From contig CBDEWC010000045.1 of assembly GCA_965243695.1 (NCBI GenBank), positions 186,001 through 250,000 on the forward strand: a stretch of 64,000 bases of DNA. Direction: 5' to 3'. Shown here one piece after another: positions 8,314-16,815 of this stretch (within the stretch, counting starts at the first letter, position 1; each line of letters begins with the position of its first letter). This stretch comes from JAKVCB01 sp965243695 (GTDB lineage Bacteria > Planctomycetota > Planctomycetia > Pirellulales > Lacipirellulaceae). Below the pieces are notes generated by a model. It was not told where the DNA came from and did not search any database. It worked only from the letters and a program-made list of their open reading frames with translations. The translations under genes were made by a program, and so were the position numbers.

Positions 8314-9201
8314 ATGAAGCTGTCACTTTTCACGGTTTCCTATGCTGGTCTCTGGGGCCAGCACCAGCTCACCATCGAAGATGCGATCCGGAAGGCCGCA
8401 GAACTTGGCTATCAGGGCGTGGAACTCATGGGTAAGCGACCTCATTTTTCCCCCCTCGACTGGTCCCTGGAGGACTGCCGGACTTTAAAGACCCTGCTTG
8501 AAGCGGAGAACCTTGAATTATCGGCTGTTGCCGGCTATACAAATTTCACCGGTGGCGCAGAAGCGCCCGAAGTCCCGTCGGTTGAACTACAAATTGCCTA
8601 CGTCGAACAGCTCGCCATGCGAGCCCAGGCACTAGGTGGCAATCTGGTAAGAATCTTCTCCTCCTACGAACAACCAGGAGTTCCCCTGGCTGGGCAGTGG
8701 CAAAAAACAGTCGACGCAATTGGGGAGTGCTGTGACCGGGCTGCCCGCTACGGTGTCACTGTGGGTGTTCAAAACCATCATGATCTTGGCGTGGCGACGA
8801 AAACCTTTGCGGAACTGATTCGTCAAATTGATCGACCTAATGTAACCCCTATGTACGATTGTTGGTGCGTGCATCTCCGGGGAGAAGATCTTGCGGCGGG
8901 CGCGATCCAAATGGCACCACAAATGCAGTTCACGACGGTCGCAGACTACATCACCCTACCACGCAGTCAGTATCAACCGACACTGGTGAACTACCGTGAC
9001 ATCGAACCGCCCTGGACGCAAGCGGTGCCTATGGGTGAAGGTGAACTTGACTACCACACCTTCTTCAACAGTCTCAAAGAGTCCGGGTATGAAGGCTGGG
9101 TGTCCTTCGAAATGTGTTCGCCAGTTCGCGGTGGTGGAGACGTTGAGAATCTCGACCACTGTGCGGGAAAGTTCATCGAGTATATGCGTGAGTGGATCTA
9201 G
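8314..9201 (+). CDS. sugar phosphate isomerase/epimerase (xylose-isomerase-like TIM barrel)
   Basis: 295 residues of the AP-endonuclease-2 / xylose-isomerase-like barrel. Family segments are MKLSLFTVSYAGLWGQHQLT at the start, KAAELGYQGVELMGKRPHFS (Glu metal ligand), YGVTVGVQNHHDLG (His ligands), NVTPMYDCWCVHLRGEDLAA, and the final MGEGELDYHTFFNSLKESGYEGWVSFEMCSPVRG with the last acidic ligand. It likely isomerises a keto sugar or sugar phosphate with a divalent metal. No signal peptide is present, unlike the homologous Tat protein at 13988. It follows the 4111-7987 run after a gap of about 330 bases. Confidence 0.85.
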   Translation: MKLSLFTVSYAGLWGQHQLTIEDAIRKAAELGYQGVELMGKRPHFSPLDWSLEDCRTLKTLLEAENLELSAVAGYTNFTGGAEAPEVPSVELQIAYVEQLAMRAQALGGNLVRIFSSYEQPGVPLAGQWQKTVDAIGECCDRAARYGVTVGVQNHHDLGVATKTFAELIRQIDRPNVTPMYDCWCVHLRGEDLAAGAIQMAPQMQFTTVADYITLPRSQYQPTLVNYRDIEPPWTQAVPMGEGELDYHTFFNSLKESGYEGWVSFEMCSPVRGGGDVENLDHCAGKFIEYMREWI

Positions 9202-9312
9202 CATAAAACCAGGAATACGATTTCTTTGCCACGCCACAAAGAGACCGGTGGGCAACCAGTCCTTCAGATGGGCTCGTCGTCGACCCTTTTCAGGAACAAC
9301 TTTTTAGCCCCG

Positions 9313-9561
9313 TCAACTTTGTAGCTCGGCCAGCCCAACCGTACTTTGAACCTCACACGGCTGGCCCGTTTCGATGGCCTGGTCTGCTGCGTCGGCAATC
9401 GCGACCGCTTCGATCATTTGGTCAACCGGCCCTTGTGGCTTGCCGGTTTCGACCATTTTTCTGACCAGGCGCAGAATTTCAGCCGAACCTTCAGGAAATT
9501 CCCAGTCGCCAATGCCCGGACTGTGAATGGCGCCACGGGCACCCGGCCCATAGGCGCGCAC
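9313..9561 (-). pseudogene. Gfo/Idh/MocA C-terminal fragment
   Basis: About 82 codons read GDWEFPEGSAEILRLVRKMV, then VDQMIEAVAIADAADQAIETG, which is the terminal helix region of a Gfo/Idh oxidoreductase. It parallels the end of the gene at 661 (TAEIIRRIQHMVETRTTPTE, then EDMIEAIAVIEAF). Nothing of the Rossmann domain is present. Its 5' edge overlaps the truncated DegT reading frame in another frame, so an internal deletion has joined two former genes. Confidence 0.7.
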
Positions 9562-10429
9562 GTTTGATTGAGGCGCCCCTTGATCGCACCAAGGGGCACT
9601 CCTTTAAACGGCTTGACTTCGCTAAGCGTAAGTTGATCGTGTCGCCGATAATGGGCAAACGCGATGGCCCGCTGATGGATTTTTGGGTCGTCAGTAAGGA
9701 GCATTCCCCCTTCTCCAATGGCAAAACTTTTGAGCGTCATCATCGACGTCGCTGAGACATTTCCAAACGAGCCGACCATGCGGCCCTTGTAGAGGGCGCC
9801 GTGCGCATGCGACACATCTTCGATTACGGCAAGATTATGCCTGTGGGCAATCTCCAGGATCGGATCCATATCAGCAGGATGACCGCAGTAGTGGACCACC
9901 ATAATTGCCCTGGTACGCGGACCGATGTGCCGCTGGATATCGCCCGAGTCAAGGCAAAGAGAAACCGGATCGATATCGGCAAATACCACTGCCGCCCCCA
10001 GGGCCAGCGCCGGAGCTGCACTGGCCCAGTAGGTAACACTGGGGCAAATCATTTCGTCACCGCGGCGAAACCCTGCTGCCCACGTGGCCACATGGCCACC
10101 TGAAGTGCCAGGGTACCGTTTGGATAACTAAGTGCGTAGCGGGACCCGTTGTAGCGGGCATACTCCGCCTCGAACTGTGTGGTGATATCGGTATCCGACA
10201 TGGTTCGGGCCCGCAGGACTTCGAGCACGGCCTGTTCATCCTCGTCGGTAACAATAGGCCAGCGAAACATTTCGTCGTGCCCGTTAGAGTCGGGGACCGC
10301 AAGGGGCCCGCCAAGGATGGCAAGCTGACTGTCGGCAACAGTGTGTGACCTAGGAAACGACTCCGAGGAGTGAAATCGCTGGCTATCGAGTGTGATTTTC
10401 CGGAGGGTCAACTTGCGACAAACCGTCAA
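9540..10429 (-). pseudogene. DegT/DnrJ/EryC1-type aminotransferase, frameshifted and truncated
   Basis: A PLP sugar aminotransferase relic. The first frame (10429 down) encodes EAEYARYNGSRYALSYPNGT and breaks near 10090. The second carries GFRRGDEMICPSVTYWASAA, IDPVSLCLDSGDI, AVIEDVSHAHGALYKGRMVG, and TSMMTLKSFAIGEGGMLLTD, whose Lys is the PLP lysine. It continues to GAIKGRLNQTCAPMGRV and then loses homology. The break is explained by an 8-bp tandem duplication, GTGGCCAC/ATGGCCAC at 10084-10091 and 10092-10099 (plus strand); removing one copy restores the frame. The C-terminal third is missing and the frame runs into the Gfo/Idh fragment. The true start is unclear. Confidence 0.8.
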
Positions 10430-10474
10430 CCTCTGAACAAATATATCGATGAACGCATGAGTGTGCCAACTGGC

Positions 10475-10927
10475 TTACGAATCCAATGCCTGCCAGATTT
10501 CAATCGGAATTTTATCCGGGTCAAGGAAGTAAAATGCCATCGATACCGGGCGACCTTCCCGCACAATTTCGGTCGGGGTGCTCATGGTCATTACCCCGGC
10601 TGCCGACAAACGGTCGAATTCGGCCTTGGCATCATCAACCTCCAGCGCCAGGCTCGATGGACCTACGTAGTTATTTTTTATCTCACGTACGACCGAGGGT
10701 GGATTTTGGAACTCGATCAAGGCAAGCATAAAACCACTCGCCGGATGGGTTACCATAGCGATCCGCAGCTTGACGTCCTGCATGTTCATAATCGTGTCAT
10801 AGGAAGCCAAATTCTCGCGATCGGCTTCGTAAATCAGCTCGAACCCAAGTTGGTTGCAGTAGAACGCAATCGATCGATCCAGGTCGCTGACAGTGACCTT
10901 AACGTGATGGACATGCTTGAAGGGCAT
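10475..10927 (-). CDS. VOC-family (glyoxalase/dioxygenase fold) protein
   Basis: 150 residues from the ATG at 10927, chosen because HVHHVKVTVSDLDRSIAF is the conserved first strand; a GTG/ATG further up adds eight unlike residues. The second half ends YFLDPDKIPIEIWQA with the metal-ligand Glu. It is clearly related to the gene at 4566 (both share the order of NQLGF/DQLGF, VKLRIAM/VKLRVVL, and REIKNNYVGPSSLALE/REMSNSFVGSSALAV). The pair suggests duplication or two parallel pathways. It sits just upstream of the DegT relic on the same strand. Confidence 0.8.
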   Translation of the reverse strand: MPFKHVHHVKVTVSDLDRSIAFYCNQLGFELIYEADRENLASYDTIMNMQDVKLRIAMVTHPASGFMLALIEFQNPPSVVREIKNNYVGPSSLALEVDDAKAEFDRLSAAGVMTMSTPTEIVREGRPVSMAFYFLDPDKIPIEIWQALDS

Positions 10928-11088
10928 AGGGTTTTCCGTAATACAGACCAAATCTGGAATTCGTAATTATGGTTGACAGATACGTTACTCTGTAGCGTAA
11001 CGATCTACCGGATCAAGGTCGACTTAGATCGTCAGGCCAGGACCTTTTGGCAGCACACTCTGGCCAACCGGATGGTCGACTTTTACTT

Positions 11089-11901
11089 TCAGCCATTGGT
11101 GTCCTGACGCTTCTGCAGGGACTTGCGCTTGCCGAATATCCCCTCGTAACTCTGACCCGATATTTGGCCACCATCGGCGATGATGCCTTGTCCGCTGATG
11201 AATGACGACTCGTCCGAAGCCAGAAAGTAGATAATGTTCGCCATGTCTTCGGATGTGCCAAAGCGTTTCAACGGAATCAGCTTCAAGTAATTTTCAGCAT
11301 AAACCTGGTCCTTGAGTAAATCCCCATGAACGGGTGTATCAATGAATCCGGGCAGCACCGCGTTGACACGAATTCCATGTTCTCCCAGTTCCACGCAAAG
11401 GGTGCGGGTCAGGGCCAGCAAGCCCGCCTTGGACGCATCGTAAGCCGCGGCCCTTGGGCTGCTGGAGAGCGCGTTGCGCGAAACAACGTTGACAATCGAA
11501 GCTCCTTTCACGCGCTTCATCGCCGGCACAAAGCCCCGGGCAAGCGCCGCAGCCGCAACCAGGTTCACGTTCAACGAGCAGAGCCAGGCTTCATCCGTCA
11601 GCTCTGTGATAGAATCATAGAGGCAGACACCCGCGTTGTTGACCACTGTGCGGGGAGCCCCCATTTCAGAGACAATCTGTTTTGCCAATGGGGTAAGGGC
11701 CGCCGTTTCGGCCAGGTCACAGAGATACGTTTCCATCCCTTGACCAGCCTTGGTTCGTTTTAGTCGGGCAAGCCCCGGCTTTGACCGATCGAGCGCCGCG
11801 ACGCGATAGCCTTCGCTCACAAACCGCAATGCGGCTGCCTTACCAATCCCGCTGGCGGCCCCGGTAACAACGGCAACGGGTTGACGGACTTTCTTGGCCA
11901 T
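11089..11901 (-). CDS. short-chain dehydrogenase/reductase (SDR)
   Basis: 270 residues from ATG 11901, a normal classical SDR length. The cofactor loop is VTGAASGIGKAAAL (TGxxxGIG), followed by VVNNAGVCLYD (NNAG). The catalytic Ser is in the IVNVVSRNALSSS segment and the YxxxK motif is in AAYDASKAGLLAL. The closing VLPGFIDTPVH and FISGQGIIADGG are classical. The frame stays open upstream to 12189, but that extension lacks any fold-like sequence, so the start at 11901 is preferred. NAD(P)-dependent oxidation or reduction of an alcohol or ketone is expected; the substrate is unknown. Confidence 0.88.
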   Translation of the reverse strand: MAKKVRQPVAVVTGAASGIGKAAALRFVSEGYRVAALDRSKPGLARLKRTKAGQGMETYLCDLAETAALTPLAKQIVSEMGAPRTVVNNAGVCLYDSITELTDEAWLCSLNVNLVAAAALARGFVPAMKRVKGASIVNVVSRNALSSSPRAAAYDASKAGLLALTRTLCVELGEHGIRVNAVLPGFIDTPVHGDLLKDQVYAENYLKLIPLKRFGTSEDMANIIYFLASDESSFISGQGIIADGGQISGQSYEGIFGKRKSLQKRQDTNG

Positions 11902-12466
11902 TGGATTCCCAATTATTAGCTTGGCTGGTGCGAGTTGGCGGCATTCGCATGGAGGGTTCCCTCGAAAAAAATGCAAATGGTCGCGCTGCGATAGTGCGTC
12001 ACCCATGGTACCAGTATTATTTCGGCGGCGGAACCTCTCCCGGCAATCGCTGTTGATGACGACAACCGTGTTGGCGGGACTGGTAGCGAGTCCAAGAGCA
12101 TTGCGCATCGATTTTTCGACGCGGCCAACGTCCCACCGATTGCAACACTTATCCAAGGTTTGTCCAGCAACGCGAGTGAGGATTTCCAAGTCGAGTTCAC
12201 GCAGTACTGAACAGACGAAAGGTGACGGTTTGAGAGCTGATTCTCTGCGGGCATCCCTTGCTTTTTATCTACTGCTTTCTACCAGGAGTAGTCGACGGCG
12301 GTACGGTTCGGGGTGAAATCCTCCTAGCAACAGAACCTTGCTCATGCAATTTTCCTTTTGTGGATAAACCTGGAATCAACGGTATCCTACCAGCTTCCGT
12401 TCTAATTACGGTTCCCGCAAGTCACATCCCACGTCCAGGTTCCGCCTGCCATCACCACTCCACGAA
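11902..12466. other. gene-free stretch, possibly degenerate
   Basis: About 565 bases between the SDR gene and the SIS-like gene. Two minus-strand frames are open for 90-110 codons (12189-11902 and 12254-11916) but are rich in Arg, Ser and Cys, lack recognisable motifs and overlap each other. No RNA gene was recognised. Confidence 0.35.
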
Positions 12467-13777
12467 TTATCGTTCACCCAAACCAGGTGGACGACTCTCC
12501 TGCTCGGTGATCGCTACCATCGATCCTAATACGGCCCAGTAAATAGATGTCTGGACGATGCCAGAGCTTGGTAGGATGGGAATGTCGTATTCCCCGACGG
12601 TGACCAACGCATCGTAGTACGGCCAGTGAGGATAAATGACGTGGTCCGGTTCTGGGGCAGGTAGATTTTTTTGACCCATTCCCGTGATGATCTCCACGGT
12701 GGTTGCGCCCTTCTGACTGACAAGTTCGTACACGACGCCAGGACGTCGAGCATACCCGAGAAAGAAAAAGAGATCGCCGGGCTGCAGTTTTTTCGCCAAT
12801 TCTTCCTGATTTGGTGTTTCTCCATGAATCTCCGCCAATCGCGCCATGAACTGCGGGTTGCCAGGCGCATCACCCTGGTAAATCGGAAAATGCGGGATGA
12901 GATACGCATAGATTTGATGACCTTCTTTCCTCACCCGCCTACAGGCCCATGCAACCTCGTTGATTCTCCGCCCCTCTTTGTCTCGCAGCATTTCGAAGAT
13001 GCTGCCTAATTCGATCAAATAATCGCGGCCTAATTGTTCCGGAGGTACGGGACCCGTCGAATCCTGAGCATGAAACCGCTTCCCGTAATACGGCTCATTG
13101 CGCTGCCGTGCTCCCGGCACCAAAACGCTCTGGTACATCGTCGGCATGAAGCCGCCGCGGGTCAGCGCAGCGACCATTTCTCCCTGAAAAGCCCACAGGA
13201 TCGCAAGATTCTGCAGCGAAATTACTGGATAGTTGTGGCCCCCGAAACAGTCTGTGATCACTGTGGGAATCTTCAGTGCGCTCACCAGGTGGATATCGAC
13301 GTTCTCAAGATACTCCGCAGCGTGCGTGGCAGGCGGCAGCGGTCCAATGCCAACCACATAGGCGCCTGCCTTACGAAGCCGCTGCACGAGCTTTAAGTCC
13401 TCGTCAGGAGTGGTATTGGTCCAACCAACGATCACCGCATCGCCGGAAGAGAGTTTACTTGACGGCGCGTATTTTTTCGCAAGCATCAACCCACCGGCCC
13501 GCACAACGCCTTCATCGGCAAAGTCTGGCCGGACCGAGGCGAGCAACAACTCTCCACCAGCCAACAGACGTTTGGCAACCGCTTCGCCGGCACGTGTCAT
13601 TGCAGGAATCTGCAACTGTGCTTCCTCGGTCCCAGATCGGAGCGTCTCGTAGAAAATCTGGCTGAAAACCAGTGCTCGATCCTGCTGAATCTCAACAGCT
13701 TCGGCTGCGGCTAGACGAAGTACCAACAGACAAATCAAAGCCCCCATCACCCGGTAGGAAAAAGCTGTCTGTTTCAT
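12467..13777 (-). CDS. secreted SIS-like (sugar isomerase fold) hypothetical protein
   Basis: 436 residues with a signal peptide (hydrophobic core VMGALICLLVLRLAAAEA at ~10-27). The first half looks like a sugar-isomerase (SIS) fold: IPAMTRAGEAVAKRLLAGGE, then GDAVIVGWTNTTPDEDLKLV and RLRKAGAYVVGIGPLP. This is followed by PVISLQNLAILWAFQGEMVA and a second related half with GDLFFFLGYARRPGVVYELV. SIS domains normally bind phosphosugars in the cytoplasm, so export would be odd. The specific function is not known. It is downstream of the Tat-exported isomerase at 13988 on the same strand, so the two may act on the same exported or periplasmic sugar. Confidence 0.6.
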   Translation of the reverse strand: MKQTAFSYRVMGALICLLVLRLAAAEAVEIQQDRALVFSQIFYETLRSGTEEAQLQIPAMTRAGEAVAKRLLAGGELLLASVRPDFADEGVVRAGGLMLAKKYAPSSKLSSGDAVIVGWTNTTPDEDLKLVQRLRKAGAYVVGIGPLPPATHAAEYLENVDIHLVSALKIPTVITDCFGGHNYPVISLQNLAILWAFQGEMVAALTRGGFMPTMYQSVLVPGARQRNEPYYGKRFHAQDSTGPVPPEQLGRDYLIELGSIFEMLRDKEGRRINEVAWACRRVRKEGHQIYAYLIPHFPIYQGDAPGNPQFMARLAEIHGETPNQEELAKKLQPGDLFFFLGYARRPGVVYELVSQKGATTVEIITGMGQKNLPAPEPDHVIYPHWPYYDALVTVGEYDIPILPSSGIVQTSIYWAVLGSMVAITEQESRPPGLGER

Positions 13778-13935
13778 GGTGTCTTGTTTCCAATGCTCTC
13801 AGGCACAATAAAAAAATTGGGTTCCATTCAGCCAGGCCCACACGACAAGCATGGGCAATCGACCCTGGCTATCTTTGGCGGCAACACGAGGATGCCAATA
13901 GGGCAGCTTCCGGCGGAGTATTTACCGATGGCAAC

Positions 13936-14003
13936 CCTATCAGACATCAAGGCCTACCAGACATCAAGCCCTACCAGATATCGGGCCCTACCAGATATCG
14001 GCA
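13936..14003. repeat. tandem array, 4 x 17 bp, beginning over a stop codon
   Basis: Four consecutive 17-base units at 13936, 13953, 13970 and 13987 (consensus CCTACCAGAYATCRRGC, with C-to-T and G/A changes). The unit at 13987-14003 is the end of the minus-strand isomerase gene, including its stop (reverse TAG at 13988-13990). The other three lie just downstream of the gene, so the terminal codons appear to have been copied outward. Confidence 0.9.
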
Positions 14004-14881
14004 GCGGCTACCCTGTGGGCAGCCACCAGTTCGTTCTCTCTGGGGAAACACTCCAAGCCCACAAAACCGCGGTAGCCCAGGTCATAGGCCTCCTTAAGAA
14101 CCCGGTTGTAATAAATCTCCCCAGTGCCCGGTTCATTGCGTCCGGGATGGTCGGCAAGCTGCAGATAGCCAACCTGATCCCATCCTTCCCGCAGATGGCC
14201 ACACAGATCACCCTCAGTGATCTGCATGTGGTACAAGTCCCAGTTGATCTTCACACTGGGCGAATCGACTTCGGCGCAAATCTCGATCGCCGGGGAACTT
14301 CCATACAGAGAATGCCCCTTGTGATCGACCCGGATGTTCATCGGTTCGAGAATCATGACAACGCCGTGGCTTTCCGCCACGGGCGCTGCCAGCTTAAGAC
14401 CAGTGACCATGTGCTGGTGCATTTGCTTCTGAGACATACCAGGCTGGTCATCTCCACCGACGACCGTCATGAGCTTGCACCGGAGCTTCTTTGCCACCTT
14501 GCATGATTTTTCGATCGCCTTGACGAACTGCACGTGGTTTTTGGGATCGTTCATGCCAGGATGAAATCCCCACGCGGTAAATTGGGCGATCTCAATATCT
14601 AGTTCAGCAGCCTTGTCGGCAAGGGCTCCGAGGTCCCTTCCCTCCAGGGACCAGCACTCCACGGCTGGAAAACCCAGGTCGGCTGAAGCTCTCATGCGAT
14701 CGAGGTAAGGAAGCGCGGTAAACCACATTTCAATATTGACTGCAAACCGGGTATGGGGGGTCTTGCCGATTTTCGACGTGTCTACAGCGGTGGCTTTCGC
14801 GGCTGGGGCAGCCAGTGCCGATGGTGCTACGAAAGAAGCCGCAGCAGCACCGAGAAATCTTCGTCTTGAAGAGGGGGTCAT
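13988..14881 (-). CDS. Tat-exported hydroxypyruvate-isomerase-like TIM barrel
   Basis: 297 residues. A twin-arginine signal (SRRRFLGAAAASFVAPSALA) at the N terminus is typical of planctomycete sugar enzymes. The barrel follows: NIEMWFTALPYLDRMRASAD, FPAVECWSLEG, CKLMTVVGGDDQPGM, VVMILEPMNIRVDH (Glu metal ligand), VKINWDLYHMQITEGDLCG (Asp/His), HPGRNEPGTGEIYYN, and GFVGLECFPRE. This is the Hyi/xylose-isomerase-like pattern with the metal ligands kept. It probably isomerises a small keto sugar or sugar acid outside the cytoplasm. Its last codons are repeated in the adjacent tandem array. Confidence 0.85.
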   Translation of the reverse strand: MTPSSRRRFLGAAAASFVAPSALAAPAAKATAVDTSKIGKTPHTRFAVNIEMWFTALPYLDRMRASADLGFPAVECWSLEGRDLGALADKAAELDIEIAQFTAWGFHPGMNDPKNHVQFVKAIEKSCKVAKKLRCKLMTVVGGDDQPGMSQKQMHQHMVTGLKLAAPVAESHGVVMILEPMNIRVDHKGHSLYGSSPAIEICAEVDSPSVKINWDLYHMQITEGDLCGHLREGWDQVGYLQLADHPGRNEPGTGEIYYNRVLKEAYDLGYRGFVGLECFPRENELVAAHRVAAADIW

Positions 14882-15452
14882 GAGGATCTCTGAAGTTTCA
14901 AGGATGGTTTTGATCTGTCTGATTGAGTTTCACATTGGTCTTTCCAAGGTAACCTAGAAGTCCAGTGAAAATCAAATCGGTGGTCCTGACAATTTGGTCA
15001 ACCGGGAAAGAGAAGCCTGGCCAGGCAGTGCGTGCCTCCTTCAGAGGGCATGCTCTAAAACCGCGGCAAGTCCCCGCCCGCCGAGTTTTAATGGCCCGCG
15101 GGATCCGCAGGAGGATTCTTTAAACAGGCTGTTTCGTCGCTTTTTCCTGCTTGAGATACACACCCACGGGTGGTTGATCAAGCGAGTTCCTGAATCACGA
15201 AAGGTTCAACACATAACGAAAAATATAGGTACAAGACGCCGTGGATGAATTCATGTTCCCTGCTCACCTCGTTTGCAAGCTCAACACTTTTTGTGAAGAA
15301 TGGCCCGGTTCGATTCGAAGTTGATCAAACTGGCCATGCCTTCTAAGTTACAGTTGATGTTTTTGTGTCACCACGGCATACAACCGAGCCAACGGCAAGC
15401 TCCTGGAAAATCCTGACCGCATTAAAACTCCCGTCTCCTGAAAATTCACACC
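14882..15452. other. divergent intergenic region
   Basis: About 570 bases between the minus-strand isomerase and the plus-strand FMN enzyme. No coding frame with a family motif, RNA gene or obvious repeat was recognised. It should contain the promoters of both genes. Confidence 0.4.
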
Positions 15453-16663
15453 ATGTTCAAAACCCTGCAATCCGTGATGAGATTTCGGTCCATCGAATTC
15501 GATGGTGACTTGCGACGTCTGCGGCGCGCGGTCAATGTCGATGGCCTCCGCCGCATCGCCCGCCAACGTCTACCCCGCAGCGTCTTTAATTACATTGATG
15601 GTGGTGCCGATGACGAACTGACCATGGTCCGCAACCAGCAGGGTTTTGAACAAATTGAATTCCGTCCTCGCGTGTTGTGTAATATTCAGGAAATCGATAC
15701 CTCAACCACCTTGCTGGGAAAACGTCTGCCATTGCCACTCGTCTTTTCTCCCACCGGAATGACCCGCGCGGTGACACCTGGCGGGAAATGGACGTGGCAA
15801 GATCTACCGCACGGTCAGAAATTCCCTACGTGCTTTCGACACTGAGCACCTGTTCGATCGAAGAAGTCGCCCAAGGCAGTTCCGGCCCACATTGGTTTCA
15901 GGTTTATATCTGGAAAGACCGTACCCTCGTAAAGGAGTTACTGGACCGTGCCGCCCAGGCAGGATACGAGGCAATCGTCATTACTGTGGACACCACCGTT
16001 TTGGGCAATCGTGAGCGCGATCTCCGCAGCGGGTTTACCGTACCACCGAAGCTTGGGCTCGACACGATCCTCGACGGCATCCTCCACCCGTCATGGACCT
16101 GGAGATTTGTTCGCTCCAAACCCATTCTGTTTTCCAACGTCGTCGGAAAATCGGTCGGGGACGGAAACGACCCTGCCTCACTCAGTCAGTACCTCAAAGA
16201 CCAGTTTGATTCCAGTATCTCCTGGAAAGACATCGAATGGTTCCAGCAGCACTGGAACGGTCCCATTCTGATTAAAGGAATTCAAAGCGTCGAAGATGCC
16301 AGGCTGGCAGCCAAGGCTGGCATCCCTGCTATCATTGTCTCGAATCATGGTGGCCGGCAACTCGACGGCGCTCCTCCGGCGATTGAATTGATTGAACCCA
16401 TTGCCGATGCCGTGGGATCCGACCTGGAGATCCTCTGCGACGGCGGTATTCGCCGCGGCAGCGACATCGCAAAAGCGATTGCTTTAGGCGCGCGGGCCTG
16501 CATGATCGGCCGGCCCTACCTGTATGGGCTTGCCACCGCTGGAGAACGGGGAGTCGATTTTACGATTCGCCTGCTGCAAGAGGATTTGGCGCGAACACTG
16601 TCGCTAACTGGCTGCCCGTCGGTTCAGAAAATTGGCCGCGATCTGGTGCGGATAAGGCCGTAG
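15453..16663 (+). pseudogene. FMN-dependent alpha-hydroxy-acid dehydrogenase (lactate-type), broken by a 1-bp frameshift
   Basis: The first frame (15453-~15790) gives FNYIDGGADDELTMVRNQ and LPLVFSPTGMTRAVTPGG. The second (from ~15788) gives MDVARSTARSEIPYVLSTLS, AIVITVDTTVLGNRERDLRS, ILIKGIQSVEDARLAAKAGI, AIIVSNHGGRQLDG (active-site His and Arg), and CDGGIRRGSDIAKAIALGAR with MIGRPYLYG. Together they make one complete member of the lactate/glycolate oxidase family, ~400 residues. One G lost from the run at 15782-15784 (ggc-ggg-aaatgg, expected ggc-ggg-gaa-atg) restores the frame exactly. It could be a real null mutation or a homopolymer sequencing error. All catalytic residues are otherwise intact. 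Confidence 0.8.
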
Positions 16664-16740
16664 GCGACGGAACCTTAAGAAGAACCCGCCTCGGAAGGAT
16701 TTAAACTTTTTGGGTCGACGGTGTCGCTAGCCGAAAGACT

Positions 16741-16772
16741 CTGGTCAGCTTTGAATCTGGCCGGCTTTGAAT
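16741..16772. repeat. direct repeat, 2 x 16 bp
   Basis: CTGGTCAGCTTTGAAT at 16741-16756 is followed by CTGGCCGGCTTTGAAT at 16757-16772 and a partial third unit (CTGG). It lies between the FMN enzyme and the end of the convergent FG-GAP gene. Confidence 0.8.
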
Positions 16773-16815
16773 CTGGAACCTTGGACCCTTCACCACGGTG
16801 GGCCACCAGGAACCA

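Noticed and set aside
11902..12189. N-terminal extension of the SDR gene
   Set aside because: The added ~96 residues have no SDR-like sequence and the cofactor loop begins ten residues after the Met at 11901.
15782..15800. Programmed frameshift in the FMN enzyme
   Set aside because: There is no slippery heptamer with a following structure that fits, and this family is not known to use one. A simple 1-bp loss explains it.
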